NCBI GenBank assembly: GCA_963763485.1
Contig: CAVXOW010000006.1
Span: 558,001 to 622,000, forward strand
From: CAWCKS01 sp963763485
GTDB taxonomy: Bacteria > Pseudomonadota > Alphaproteobacteria > Rhizobiales > Xanthobacteraceae
Direction: 5' to 3'
Length of the DNA stretch: 64,000 nucleotides
Every line of letters starts with the position of its first letter. Position 1 is the first letter of the stretch. Of the stretch, positions 19,255 to 26,691 are shown in pieces. A model generated the notes under the pieces. That model saw nothing but the letters and a program-made list of their open reading frames with translations. It was not told the origin of the DNA and searched no databases. The translations under genes and the position numbers were made by a program.

Positions 19255-20793
19255 CTAAGGTCGCAGCGCATCGAGGCGCTCCTTTGCTTCCTTGATTCCG
19301 CCGGCCTGAGCCTTCGCGTAGAGATCAATCGCCTTCATTGCGTCGCCGCGCGTCCCATAGGTTCCCCATTTCGAAAGAATGAAGGGGTCATAGGTTTCCG
19401 CGAGCTTGAAACGTGCCTCGGCATTGCCAGCTTCGGCTGCGCGCTCGAGCACGATCCGCGCAGAACCGATATCGCCACGGCCGAGGAGCACATTCGCGCG
19501 TGCCACCAGTCCGGCGGTCGCTTCCGGCTCGCTTTGCCCGTTGATCGCGCTGGTCACCGCGACGGACGGCGCGCGTGTATTTTCCTTGCTCCGCGCGAGC
19601 GCGAGATCGCGTTCCGGGCGCGCCTTGCTGTCACGCTCCGGCGGCAGTGATTGGCGCAGCTCCTCGGAGCCGCTTTCAACACCGGGTTTCAGCCGGACGG
19701 TTTCGTCACCGGCCTTGGCCGCGACCACCTTCTGTGTCTCGACATTGCGGCGCGCGGCGGCAAGGTCCTGCTCCAGCCGGTTCGCCCGGTCGTGCTCCTG
19801 TTGCAGTGATTTTCGTAAATCCGCGGTGCCTGCGTCCGCGGTCTTCTTGAGCTGGCTTGCCTCGTCACCGGCTTTGGCCGCGAGCGCCGTCTGCGTCTCG
19901 ACATCGCGGCGCGCCGCGGCAAGGTCCTGCTCCAGCCGGTTCGCCCGGTCGTGCTCCTGCTGCGGGGATTTTCGTAAATCCGCGGTGCCCGCGTCAGCGG
20001 TTTTCTTGAGCTGGCTTGCCTCGTCACCGGCCTTGGCCGCGAGTGCTGTCTGCGCCTCGAGATCGCGGCGCGCCGCGGCAAGGTCCTGCTCCAGTCGACC
20101 CGCTCGGTCGTGCTCCTGCTGCAGGGATTTTCGTAAGTCCGCGGTGCCCGCGTCAGCGGTTTTCTTGAGCTGGCTCGCCTCGTCACCGGCCTTGGCCGCG
20201 AGTGCTGTCTGCGTCTCGAGATCGCGCCGCGCCGCGGCAAGATCCTGCTCCAGTCGACCCGCTCGGTCGTGCTCCTGCTGCAGGGATTTTCGTAAGTCCG
20301 CGGTGCCCGCGTCAGCGGTTTTCTTGAGCTGGCTTGCTTCGTCACCGGCCTTGGCCGCGAGCGCCGTCCGCGTCTCGACAACGCGGCGCGCGGCGAGGTC
20401 CTGCTCCAGTCGACTCGCCCGGTCGCGCTCCCCCTGCAGGGCTTTTCGCACTTCGGCGATTTCGTCGCGCTGCTCATTCAACAGCTTCAACAGCGCGTCG
20501 ACCTCATTCCGAGTGACCTCGAGTTCCCGCCCCAGCATCTCGGCGTTTTGGTGGTCCTGCCCCTCAGCGGCCCGCGACCCCGGCGGATCGCCGGTCGCCA
20601 CCTGCGCGAGACGCGCCGATGTGTCGAGGCTCCGGCCGAGGTCTTGTGCCTGGAGCTGAGGTGTCCACGTCGCCGCGAGGACGGCCGCAGCGAGCCACAG
20701 CGGCGCGGTTCGACCGGGCACGGGCTTCGCATCATCGCCGGAAGTGACGATCCTTTTTTCTCCGAGCGAAGCCACACTCTCGTGCTGCCGCAT
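19255..20793 (-). CDS. Exported coiled-coil protein with 53-residue tandem repeats and a Sel1-type C-terminus
   Basis: The 512-residue product has a long n-region followed by a hydrophobic signal (L-W-L-A-A-A-V-L-A-A) ending near Q-L-Q-A-Q. The centre is a charged coiled coil made of six 53-residue units (core Q-E-H-D-R-A-x-R-L-E-Q-D-L-A-A-A-R-R), four of them nearly identical. The last ~100 residues carry Sel1/TPR-like helices (A-E-A-G-N-A-E-A-R-F-K-L-A-E-T-Y). It is the first gene of a run ending at 16839. I infer a periplasmic scaffold or spacer; no enzymatic motif is seen. Confidence 0.8.
   Translation of the reverse strand: MRQHESVASLGEKRIVTSGDDAKPVPGRTAPLWLAAAVLAATWTPQLQAQDLGRSLDTSARLAQVATGDPPGSRAAEGQDHQNAEMLGRELEVTRNEVDALLKLLNEQRDEIAEVRKALQGERDRASRLEQDLAARRVVETRTALAAKAGDEASQLKKTADAGTADLRKSLQQEHDRAGRLEQDLAAARRDLETQTALAAKAGDEASQLKKTADAGTADLRKSLQQEHDRAGRLEQDLAAARRDLEAQTALAAKAGDEASQLKKTADAGTADLRKSPQQEHDRANRLEQDLAAARRDVETQTALAAKAGDEASQLKKTADAGTADLRKSLQQEHDRANRLEQDLAAARRNVETQKVVAAKAGDETVRLKPGVESGSEELRQSLPPERDSKARPERDLALARSKENTRAPSVAVTSAINGQSEPEATAGLVARANVLLGRGDIGSARIVLERAAEAGNAEARFKLAETYDPFILSKWGTYGTRGDAMKAIDLYAKAQAGGIKEAKERLDALRP
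19645..20448 (-). repeat. 159-bp in-frame tandem repeat array inside the coiled-coil gene
   Basis: The marker CAGGGATTTTCG or a close variant recurs at 19804, 19963, 20122 and 20281, exactly 159 bases apart. Degenerate outer copies lie at 19645 (159 away) and 20437 (156 away, one codon shorter). Each unit encodes 53 residues. The high similarity of the inner copies points to recent expansion or homogenisation. Confidence 0.95.
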
Positions 20794-20935
20794 GGTGGAC
20801 CATTTTCGAAAATAACGCGGCGAACTGTCTTTGTCGGCGCATCAGGAGTCCTGATTGAACTATGTCTTTCCGCGAAGGGGCTCGGTGCCAAGCTGTCCCT
20901 TGGATGGAACTCTCTGACTAGATCCCGTTCGGAAA

Positions 20936-20959
20936 GGACTAGGCCGGAAGGCCTAGTCC
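20936..20959. promoter_or_regulatory. Perfect 10-base inverted repeat upstream of the coiled-coil operon
   Basis: GGACTAGGCC and GGCCTAGTCC flank a GGAA loop. There is no T-tract on either side, so it is not a normal terminator. It lies about 145 bases upstream of the minus-strand gene that starts at 20793. It may be an operator or a leader hairpin; the assignment is a guess. The rest of 20794-21130 shows nothing else I can support. Confidence 0.35.
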
Positions 20960-21130
20960 GCAGCGTGTGCCCTGGCGCAACTTTGAGCTCGAGCGCAGTC
21001 ATGATCGAGGCCTGCGCAGTCAACGCGCAGTGAAGTTATTTCACGGTGAGGAAACTGCATAGTGCAATCATTGCACCGTGCGCTGACTGTGCGCTACGCA
21101 GCAGATGCGACGGAAAATTCGCGCCGCACA

Positions 21131-21190
21131 GTCGTCGCCCCCGATGCATCGTATGGCGTTGCGGGCGTCGGCGACTTCAACGGCGACGGA
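21131..21190 (+). pseudogene. Isolated VCBS-repeat fragment
   Basis: Twenty codons read V-V-A-P-D-A-S-Y-G-V-A-G-V-G-D-F-N-G-D-G, the exact junction between two units of the VCBS proteins at 6922, 12793, 36547 and 38313. The reading then runs straight into a dispersed repeat at about 21196. No larger gene can be built around it, so it is a leftover of a lost or moved paralogue. Confidence 0.65.
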
Positions 21191-21195
21191 TTGCG

Positions 21196-21332
21196 GCCCT
21201 GGATTGCTTCGTCGCTTTGCTCCTCGCAATGACGAACGGTCAACTCACACGCGTGAACACGCCGCGGAGTTATAAGCGGGCGGCGCTTCGCGCCGACCGC
21301 TGGCGGCTTTGCCCGCCCTACCCTGCCAGCCC
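21196..21332. repeat. Dispersed non-coding repeat (Bradyrhizobium type)
   Basis: The segment CTGGATTGCTTCGTCGCT..CTCCTCGCAATGACG is a very common intergenic element in Bradyrhizobium-type genomes. It is followed by a GC-rich arm (GGGCGGCGCTTCGCGCC). It separates the VCBS fragment from the end of the sulfatase gene. The call is from recognition, not from a copy count within this window. Confidence 0.5.
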
Positions 21333-23598
21333 CTACTGCCGCGCGAGATCGGCAAACACGTCGGTGCGCGCCGCTTGCTTCGCCTCGGCGGGTGAGCGCT
21401 CGGGCATCTCGACCACGACCTCGCCTAGCTTGCCCTGGAACTTGAACGGCGCGGTGTAGTCGTCCGAGACTGCGATGCCCTCGTCGCAGCCGAGATTGAG
21501 GTTGCCGCCGGAGTGACGCCGCACCAGGAACGGCAACGTCGACGCTGCCGCACGGCTTGCCGCCGATCAGCACCGTGGCCCGCCCAACGCGTCCGAGCCG
21601 CTCGACCGAGACGCCGACCGAAACCTTGCCTGCCGGCACCGGCTTGTCGGAAATCACCTTCAGGTGCTGGCCGAACAGGTTGTAGTCGAACACCAGACGA
21701 TCGCGCAGAAGATACAGCGCAAAACCCGAGCGGCTGTCGCCGAACGTGACGAGGCAGCCCTCCTGCTCTGCGTTGGCGCGCTCGATCTCGGCTGAGACCG
21801 TGAAGGTGCGGTTGCCGAACGACGGCGCCGTCGACATGCGAATTTCCGGCAGCGGCGGCCGATAGACGTAGCGCGACTTGTTGCGCGGATCGCCCCACGC
21901 GGTGGTCGGACGCCACAGCTCGGCGCGGCGATCGTCGAGCGGCAGCACGCCGTTGCGCCCGGCCTCGATCCACCACAGATCGACCATCTGGCGCAGCTTC
22001 TCCGGCTGCTCCTTGGCGAGATCACGGCACTCCGAAAAATCCTTGTCGAGGTGATAGAGCTCCCATGTGTCGTTATCGAACGGCGTGTCCGGCTCGTGAT
22101 AGGTCACGGCCTTCCAGCCGTCGGCCCAGATGCCGCGGTGGCCGAACATCTCAAAGTACTGCACCTGCTTCGCGGTCGGCGCGGCCTTCGCCTCGGGCGG
22201 GAAAGAGTACGCCAGGCTGGTGCCGTGGGTCGGCATCTGCGGCACGCCGTTGACGACGTCGGGCTTGGTGACGCCGACGATCTCGAAAATCGTCGGCGCG
22301 ATGTCGGTGACGTGGTGGAACTGGTGGCGGACGCCGCCCCTTTCGGTCAGCCCCTTCGGCCAGTGAATGATCAGGGGATCGCGGATGCCGCCGCCGTGGG
22401 TGTTCTGCTTGTAGCGCTTGCCCGGCGTGTTGCCGGCCTGCGCCCAGCCCCACGGATAATTGTTGAAGCCGTACGGCGTGCCGATCTGGTCGATGATCGC
22501 CATGCTCTCGTCGATCGTCTCCGGCCGGCCGTTGAAGTAGCGCGAGTAGTTGACCATGCCGCGCGGGCCGCCTTCCTGGCTGGCGCCGTTGTCGGACATC
22601 AGGATGAAGACGGTGTTGTCGAGTTCGCCTGAGCCGCGCAGGAACTCGATCAGCCGGCCGATCTGCTCATCGGTGTGTTCGAGGAAGCCGGCGAAAGCCT
22701 CCTGCAGGCGCAACGCCAGCGTCTTTTCGTCCGGCGACAGTTCGGTCCATGCCTTGACGCCCGGATTGCGCGGCGCGAGCTCGGTGCCGTCGGGAATGAT
22801 GCCGAGCTTGATCTGCCGCTCGTACCACTGCTGGCGCACAACGTCCCAGCCGGCGTCGAACTTGCCGCGGTACTTGTCGATGTATTTTTTGGGCGCCTGG
22901 TGCGGCGCGTGCGTCGCGCCGAACGCGACGTAAAGGAAGAACGGCTTCTCGGCGACCGCGGCCTTCTGCGTCTTCACCATCTCGATCGCCTGATCGATCA
23001 GGTCTTCGGACAGATGATAGCCCTCGTCCGGCGTCTTCGGCGGCATCACCGAGTGATTGTCGCTGGTGAGATCCGGGTGCCACTGGTCGGTCTCCCCTTC
23101 GAGGAAGCCGTAATAGCGATCGAAGCCGCGCGCCAGCGGCCACTGGTCGAACGGGCCGGCCGGCGAGGTCTGCTCCATCGGCGTCAGGTGCCACTTGCCG
23201 ACCGCGAAGGTCGAATAGCCGGTCGGGCGCAGCACCTCGGCGATGGTCGCTGCGTTCTTCGACACCGTGCCGGTGCAGTTCGGATAGCCGGTGTTCCAGT
23301 TGGCGAGGCCGCGCATGCCGACCGAGTGATGGTTGCAGCCGGTCATCAACGCGGCGCGGGTCGGCGAGCACAGCGCGGTGGTGTGGAAATTGGTGTAGCG
23401 CAGGCCGCCCGCCGCGAGCTTGTCGATATTCGGCGTCGCGATCGAGGAGCCGTAACAGCCGAGATGGGCAAAGCCGAGGTCGTCGAACAGCACCACGACC
23501 ACGTTCGGCGCGCCATTACGCGGCCGCGGCCATGCCGGCCAGTGCGGCTTCGATTCATGCACCGAGCGGCCGATCTTGCCCTTGAATTCGGACGTCAT
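21333..23598 (-). CDS. Arylsulfatase (type I sulfatase), no signal peptide (one frame break)
   Basis: This is a 750-residue alkaline-phosphatase-superfamily sulfatase. The formylglycine motif is C-S-P-T-R-A-A-L-M-T-G. Metal ligands are visible in L-F-D-D-L-G and M-S-D-N-G-A, and the catalytic-loop residues in G-K-W-H-L. The start M-T-S-E-F-K has no signal peptide, suggesting a cytoplasmic enzyme. The last ~65 residues follow a break near 21535 where one extra base occurs; the corrected end, D-V-F-A-D-L-A-R-Q, is at 21333. Hydrolysis of an aryl or alkyl sulfate ester is inferred; the substrate is unknown. Confidence 0.88.
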
Positions 23599-23704
23599 GC
23601 GATTGCTCCCCGTCGTCTCTGTTTCACCCGGCCGTTTGCGCTGAGGCCGGTTGACTAATCTGCACATATTTGTGCAAATTTCTCAAGGGGGCTGAGGGTT
23701 CGCA

Positions 23705-23828
23705 ACCCTCATCCTGAGGAGCGTTGCGGAGCAACGCGTCTCGAAGGATGAGGCCCCCGCCGTGGCCTCATGGTTCGAGACGCCCGTCTCCGCTCTTCGA
23801 GCTACGCCGGGCTCCTCACCATGAGGGT
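23705..23828. repeat. Dispersed palindromic intergenic repeat (CCTCATCCTGAGGAGC family)
   Basis: The outer arms ACCCTCATCCTGAGGAGC and GGCTCCTCACCATGAGGGT are imperfect inverse copies. Inner arms around CGTCTCGAAGGATGAGG and CTCATGGTTCGAGACG also pair. This long hairpin family is widespread in Bradyrhizobium and Rhodopseudomonas. It fills the gap between the divergent sulfatase and CoA-transferase genes, ending just 27 bases before the CoA-transferase start. Confidence 0.75.
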
Positions 23829-23855
23829 CTGGTTCATCGGCTGAGGGGAAACACC

Positions 23856-25058
23856 ATGCCCAACGACCAGCGCAAGGGGCCGCTCGACGGCATCCGCGTC
23901 ATCGAATTCACCGCGCTGATCGCGGGGCCGTCCTGTGCGCGCTACCTCGCCGACCATGGCGCCGAGGTGATCAAGATCGAGCGCTTTCCCGACGGCGACG
24001 TCGCCCGTGTCAGTGATCGAGGAAACCTGCCGCGCGCGGCAATGTATGTCGCGCACAACGGCGGCAAGAAGGGGCTGTGCCTCGATCTCACCCAGCCGGA
24101 AGGCCTCGAGGTCGCGCGCGACCTCGTGCGCAAAGCCGATGTTGTCATTGAAGCGTTCACGCCCGGCGTGATGGCCCGCCTCGGACTTGGTTGGGAAGAT
24201 TGCAAAAAACTCAATCCAAAACTCGTGATGTGCTCGATCTCGGGCTTTGGCCAGACCGGGCCGAACGCCAATCGGCCGGGTTACGCGCACATCGCGCACT
24301 CGATGACCGGGTGGATTGCGCTGCAGTTTCTGCATCGCAATCCGCCGGAGCCGCCGCGTGGCCCCGGTATTGCGATCGCCGACGTCATCACCGGCATTTC
24401 GGCGTTCGGCGCGATCTGCGCGGCGCTGTTCAAGCGCGAGCGCACGGGCGAAGGCGAGTACATCGACATCGCGCTGTTCGACTCGCTGTTCGCCGCCAAC
24501 GACATGTCCTTGCAGAACTACCTGATATCAGGCGAAGTCAGTGTCTTCCATCACCCCGTGCACAAGACGAAGGACGGCTACCTCACCGCCAATGTCGGTC
24601 CGGATTTTCGCGCCTGGCAGAACGTCTGCAAGGCGATGGGCAAGGAGGAGTTGCTGAAAGATCCGCGCTTTTCAACGCAGGCCGCGGTAATGGCGAACCG
24701 GGATGCGGCGACCGCGGAGGTCCGCAACTGGCTTGGCGATCTCACCACCGCAGAAGCCGAGCAGCGCCTCGTCGCCCATCACGTCGTCACCGGCATCGTC
24801 AAGACGCTGGACCAAGCCGCGCGCCAGCCGCAGGTTTTGGCGCGCGAACTCATTACCGAGGTCGACGATCCTCTGCTCGGCCGCATCGACGTCGTCAATT
24901 CGTCGATCAAGTATGCCAACAGCGAGGCCCGCGTGCGCGGCCCTGCCCCGATGCTGGGCGAGCACAATGCGGAAGTGCTGGCCGATGTGCTTGGCTATTC
25001 GAAGGAGCGGATCGCCGCGTTGCGCGACAAAGGCGTGCTGCAGAGCGCGGAGAAGTAG
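23856..25058 (+). CDS. CaiB/BaiF-type CoA transferase (family III)
   Basis: This intact 400-residue enzyme moves coenzyme A between carboxylic acids. The N-terminus L-D-G-I-R-V-I-E-F-T and A-D-H-G-A-E-V-I-K-I-E are typical family-III features. The likely catalytic Asp is in I-A-D-V-I-T-G, and G-E-G-E-Y-I-D-I-A-L-F-D-S follows as expected. The ATG at 23856 has GAGGGGAA before it; longer in-frame readings run back through the repeat element and are not credible starts. No partner acyl-CoA gene is adjacent, so the acid substrate is unknown. Confidence 0.9.
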   Translation: MPNDQRKGPLDGIRVIEFTALIAGPSCARYLADHGAEVIKIERFPDGDVARVSDRGNLPRAAMYVAHNGGKKGLCLDLTQPEGLEVARDLVRKADVVIEAFTPGVMARLGLGWEDCKKLNPKLVMCSISGFGQTGPNANRPGYAHIAHSMTGWIALQFLHRNPPEPPRGPGIAIADVITGISAFGAICAALFKRERTGEGEYIDIALFDSLFAANDMSLQNYLISGEVSVFHHPVHKTKDGYLTANVGPDFRAWQNVCKAMGKEELLKDPRFSTQAAVMANRDAATAEVRNWLGDLTTAEAEQRLVAHHVVTGIVKTLDQAARQPQVLARELITEVDDPLLGRIDVVNSSIKYANSEARVRGPAPMLGEHNAEVLADVLGYSKERIAALRDKGVLQSAEK

Positions 25059-25210
25059 TGGGGCCTATCCGCGCGACCCCACATTGGGCCGTGTAGTCAT
25101 GAATCGGCTGGGCCGATCGATGTCCGCTTGCACCCTGACAGTGGCGCAAAAAGCGAACACGCCCGGAGGTCCGAGTTGTGCCGATACTGGCTACGAATGT
25201 CAGAATAAGA

Positions 25211-25236
25211 GAGAGACCGCCTCGCGGCGGTCTCTC
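25211..25236 (-). terminator. Hairpin terminator of the coiled-coil protein gene
   Basis: An 11-base perfect stem (GAGAGACCGCC / GGCGGTCTCTC) closes on a four-base loop. It lies 21 bases past the stop of the minus-strand gene and, read on that strand, is followed by TTATTCTG. Confidence 0.65.
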
Positions 25237-25257
25237 CGAATCCAATCAGTCCTTTGA

Positions 25258-25857
25258 TCAAGCAGCTCGCTTGAACGCCTCCTGCGCCGCTTGATTGGCG
25301 CGATCGAATGCAGCGCGCGTTTCCGTCAAAGCAGCCATAAGTGCGGACCATGACTGGGTCCCGGCCTGATTAAACTTCTGGAGTTTCTTCTCCGCCTCGG
25401 CGGCATCGGCGTGCATACGCTGCAAGGCGGCATCGATTTCGCCGCGACGATCAGCAGCGAATTTTTTGGCATCGACGCCAAGCTGGTCGGCCGCTCCGCG
25501 CCACGCTTTCAATTGGGCGTCGGCTTGAACCTTGAACGTCGCCTGCTGGTGCTCGATTCCTTTGCCGAAGGTCTCGACATATTTCTTGACCTCGGCCTCG
25601 AACGAGCGCCAGTCAGCCTCCAGTTTTGCCTTTGCCTGGATCAAAGTGGGCTCGCTGGCTTCCGACTGCTTCTTGATGACGTCCCGGAACTCATCGCGCC
25701 GCTTACCCAGGTCAGCCAGAACCTTGTTGGCCTTGTCGCGGGCATCGGACTGCACCTCGGCGAGCTTGCCTCCAAGCGACGTCACTGCGGCGTCCATTTC
25801 ATCGAGGCGCTCCTTGGCCCAATTTGTAAAGAAGTGGACATTGCTTTGGGTAGCCAT
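25258..25857 (-). CDS. Helical coiled-coil protein, phasin-like / apolipoprotein-like
   Basis: The 199-residue product is almost entirely amphipathic helix, rich in Ala, Lys, Glu and Gln, without cysteine, signal peptide or membrane segment. The composition resembles phasins and apolipoprotein-A1/A4/E-like bacterial proteins that coat granules or membranes, but I see no defining phasin motif. It is monocistronic, with its own terminator. A FixK/FNR-type box lies 73 bases upstream of the start, suggesting expression under low oxygen. Confidence 0.75.
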   Translation of the reverse strand: MATQSNVHFFTNWAKERLDEMDAAVTSLGGKLAEVQSDARDKANKVLADLGKRRDEFRDVIKKQSEASEPTLIQAKAKLEADWRSFEAEVKKYVETFGKGIEHQQATFKVQADAQLKAWRGAADQLGVDAKKFAADRRGEIDAALQRMHADAAEAEKKLQKFNQAGTQSWSALMAALTETRAAFDRANQAAQEAFKRAA

Positions 25858-25929
25858 CTGCTCATCTCCATGAATTCGAAATGGTATTGCCCACCCCGTT
25901 GATGACTAACATGCCGTGCCGACCCACTT

Positions 25930-25943
25930 TTGACGTGGGTCAA
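25930..25943 (-). promoter_or_regulatory. FixK/FNR-type box upstream of the coiled-coil gene
   Basis: TTGACGTGGGTCAA is a perfect TTGAC-N4-GTCAA palindrome matching the TTG-N8-CAA consensus of FixK/FNR regulators. It is centred about 79 bases before the start of the minus-strand gene at 25857. If it acts at -41.5, the leader would be near 38 bases. The cupin gene on the plus strand starts 172 bases away and is a less likely target. Confidence 0.45.
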
Positions 25944-26114
25944 CGTCAAACTTTAGAGTGACCCTGATCTCGCCAGACTTGACCGAAGGTGTTGCAAGGT
26001 TCCGTATGGGTCAAAGTGCGATCCAACCTCAGCTCAATATGTTCTATGTTGGAACTCGCGAGCCGGCACGCCGAAGGCTCAGGGGAAACAAGCAGACCTC
26101 GGGAGGAACGATCG

Positions 26115-26468
26115 ATGCGAATCCACAACCTCTACACTGATGCAAAGGGCGAGTCGCACTTCCGCGACATCGAGGTCGCGCTTGACCAGACCCGTCCGCC
26201 CTTCAGTGTGTTCTCGAAAACGATGCCCGCCACCGGGATCATCTTCCGCCGCACCGACGGTGCCTATGATCTCGACTGGCACCCTGCCCCGCGCCGGCAG
26301 TACATCGTCAATCTCGACGGCGCCGTGAAGATCACGGCGAGCGACGGCGAGGCGCGCATCATCAACGCAGGCGAAATCCTGCTGGTCGAGGACACGTCCG
26401 GCAAAGGCCACAAGTCACAATCGGTCGACGGCAAGACCCGGCATTCGCTGTTCATTCCGGTGGAGTGA
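26115..26468 (+). CDS. Cupin-domain protein
   Basis: This 117-residue single-domain cupin starts at an ATG preceded by GGGAGGA. The beta-barrel signature is seen in W-H-P-A-P-R-R-Q-Y-I-V-N-L-D-G and I-N-A-G-E-I-L-L-V-E-D-T-S-G-K-G-H, where the His residues could bind a metal. Many such small cupins of rhizobia are of unknown function. It is followed directly by two dispersed repeat elements, so it is monocistronic. Confidence 0.85.
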   Translation: MRIHNLYTDAKGESHFRDIEVALDQTRPPFSVFSKTMPATGIIFRRTDGAYDLDWHPAPRRQYIVNLDGAVKITASDGEARIINAGEILLVEDTSGKGHKSQSVDGKTRHSLFIPVE

Positions 26469-26486
26469 GCGGGGGTCTCCCCACAC

Positions 26487-26609
26487 GTCATTCCCCGCCC
26501 AAACGCAGAGCGTTTGGGCTGAGGATGCGCCGAAGGCGCAGGCCCGGAATCCATAACCGCTGCAGGGAGTATGGATTCCGGGCTCGTGCTTCGCACGCCC
26601 CGGAATGAC
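26487..26609. repeat. Dispersed inverted repeat (GTCATTCC..GGAATGAC family)
   Basis: The outer arms GTCATTCC and GGAATGAC and the inner arms GGAATCCATA and TATGGATTCC pair with each other, giving a long interrupted hairpin after the cupin gene. This is a common intergenic element in Bradyrhizobium-type genomes. It abuts the REP-like palindrome at 26614. Confidence 0.7.
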
Positions 26610-26613
26610 AGTC

Positions 26614-26691
26614 GTAGGATGGGTTGAGCGGAAGCGAAACCCATCAATGTCAGACAGAGCGATGGGTTTCGCTACGCTCAACCCATCCTAC
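26614..26691. repeat. REP-like palindrome (GTAGGATGGGT..ACCCATCCTAC), copy 1
   Basis: The arms GTAGGATGGGTTGAGCG and CGCTCAACCCATCCTAC are exact inverses, with inner pairs GCGAAACCCATC / GATGGGTTTCGC. Further copies lie at 29434 and 29485 beside a RAYT fragment. The right arm runs into the lytic transglycosylase gene and supplies its TAG stop codon. Confidence 0.85.

Noticed and set aside
19406..20659. 417-codon Ser/Ala/Arg-rich plus-strand frame over the coiled-coil gene
   Set aside because: Its repeats simply mirror the 159-bp array; the minus-strand gene has the signal peptide, coiled coil and Sel1 end.
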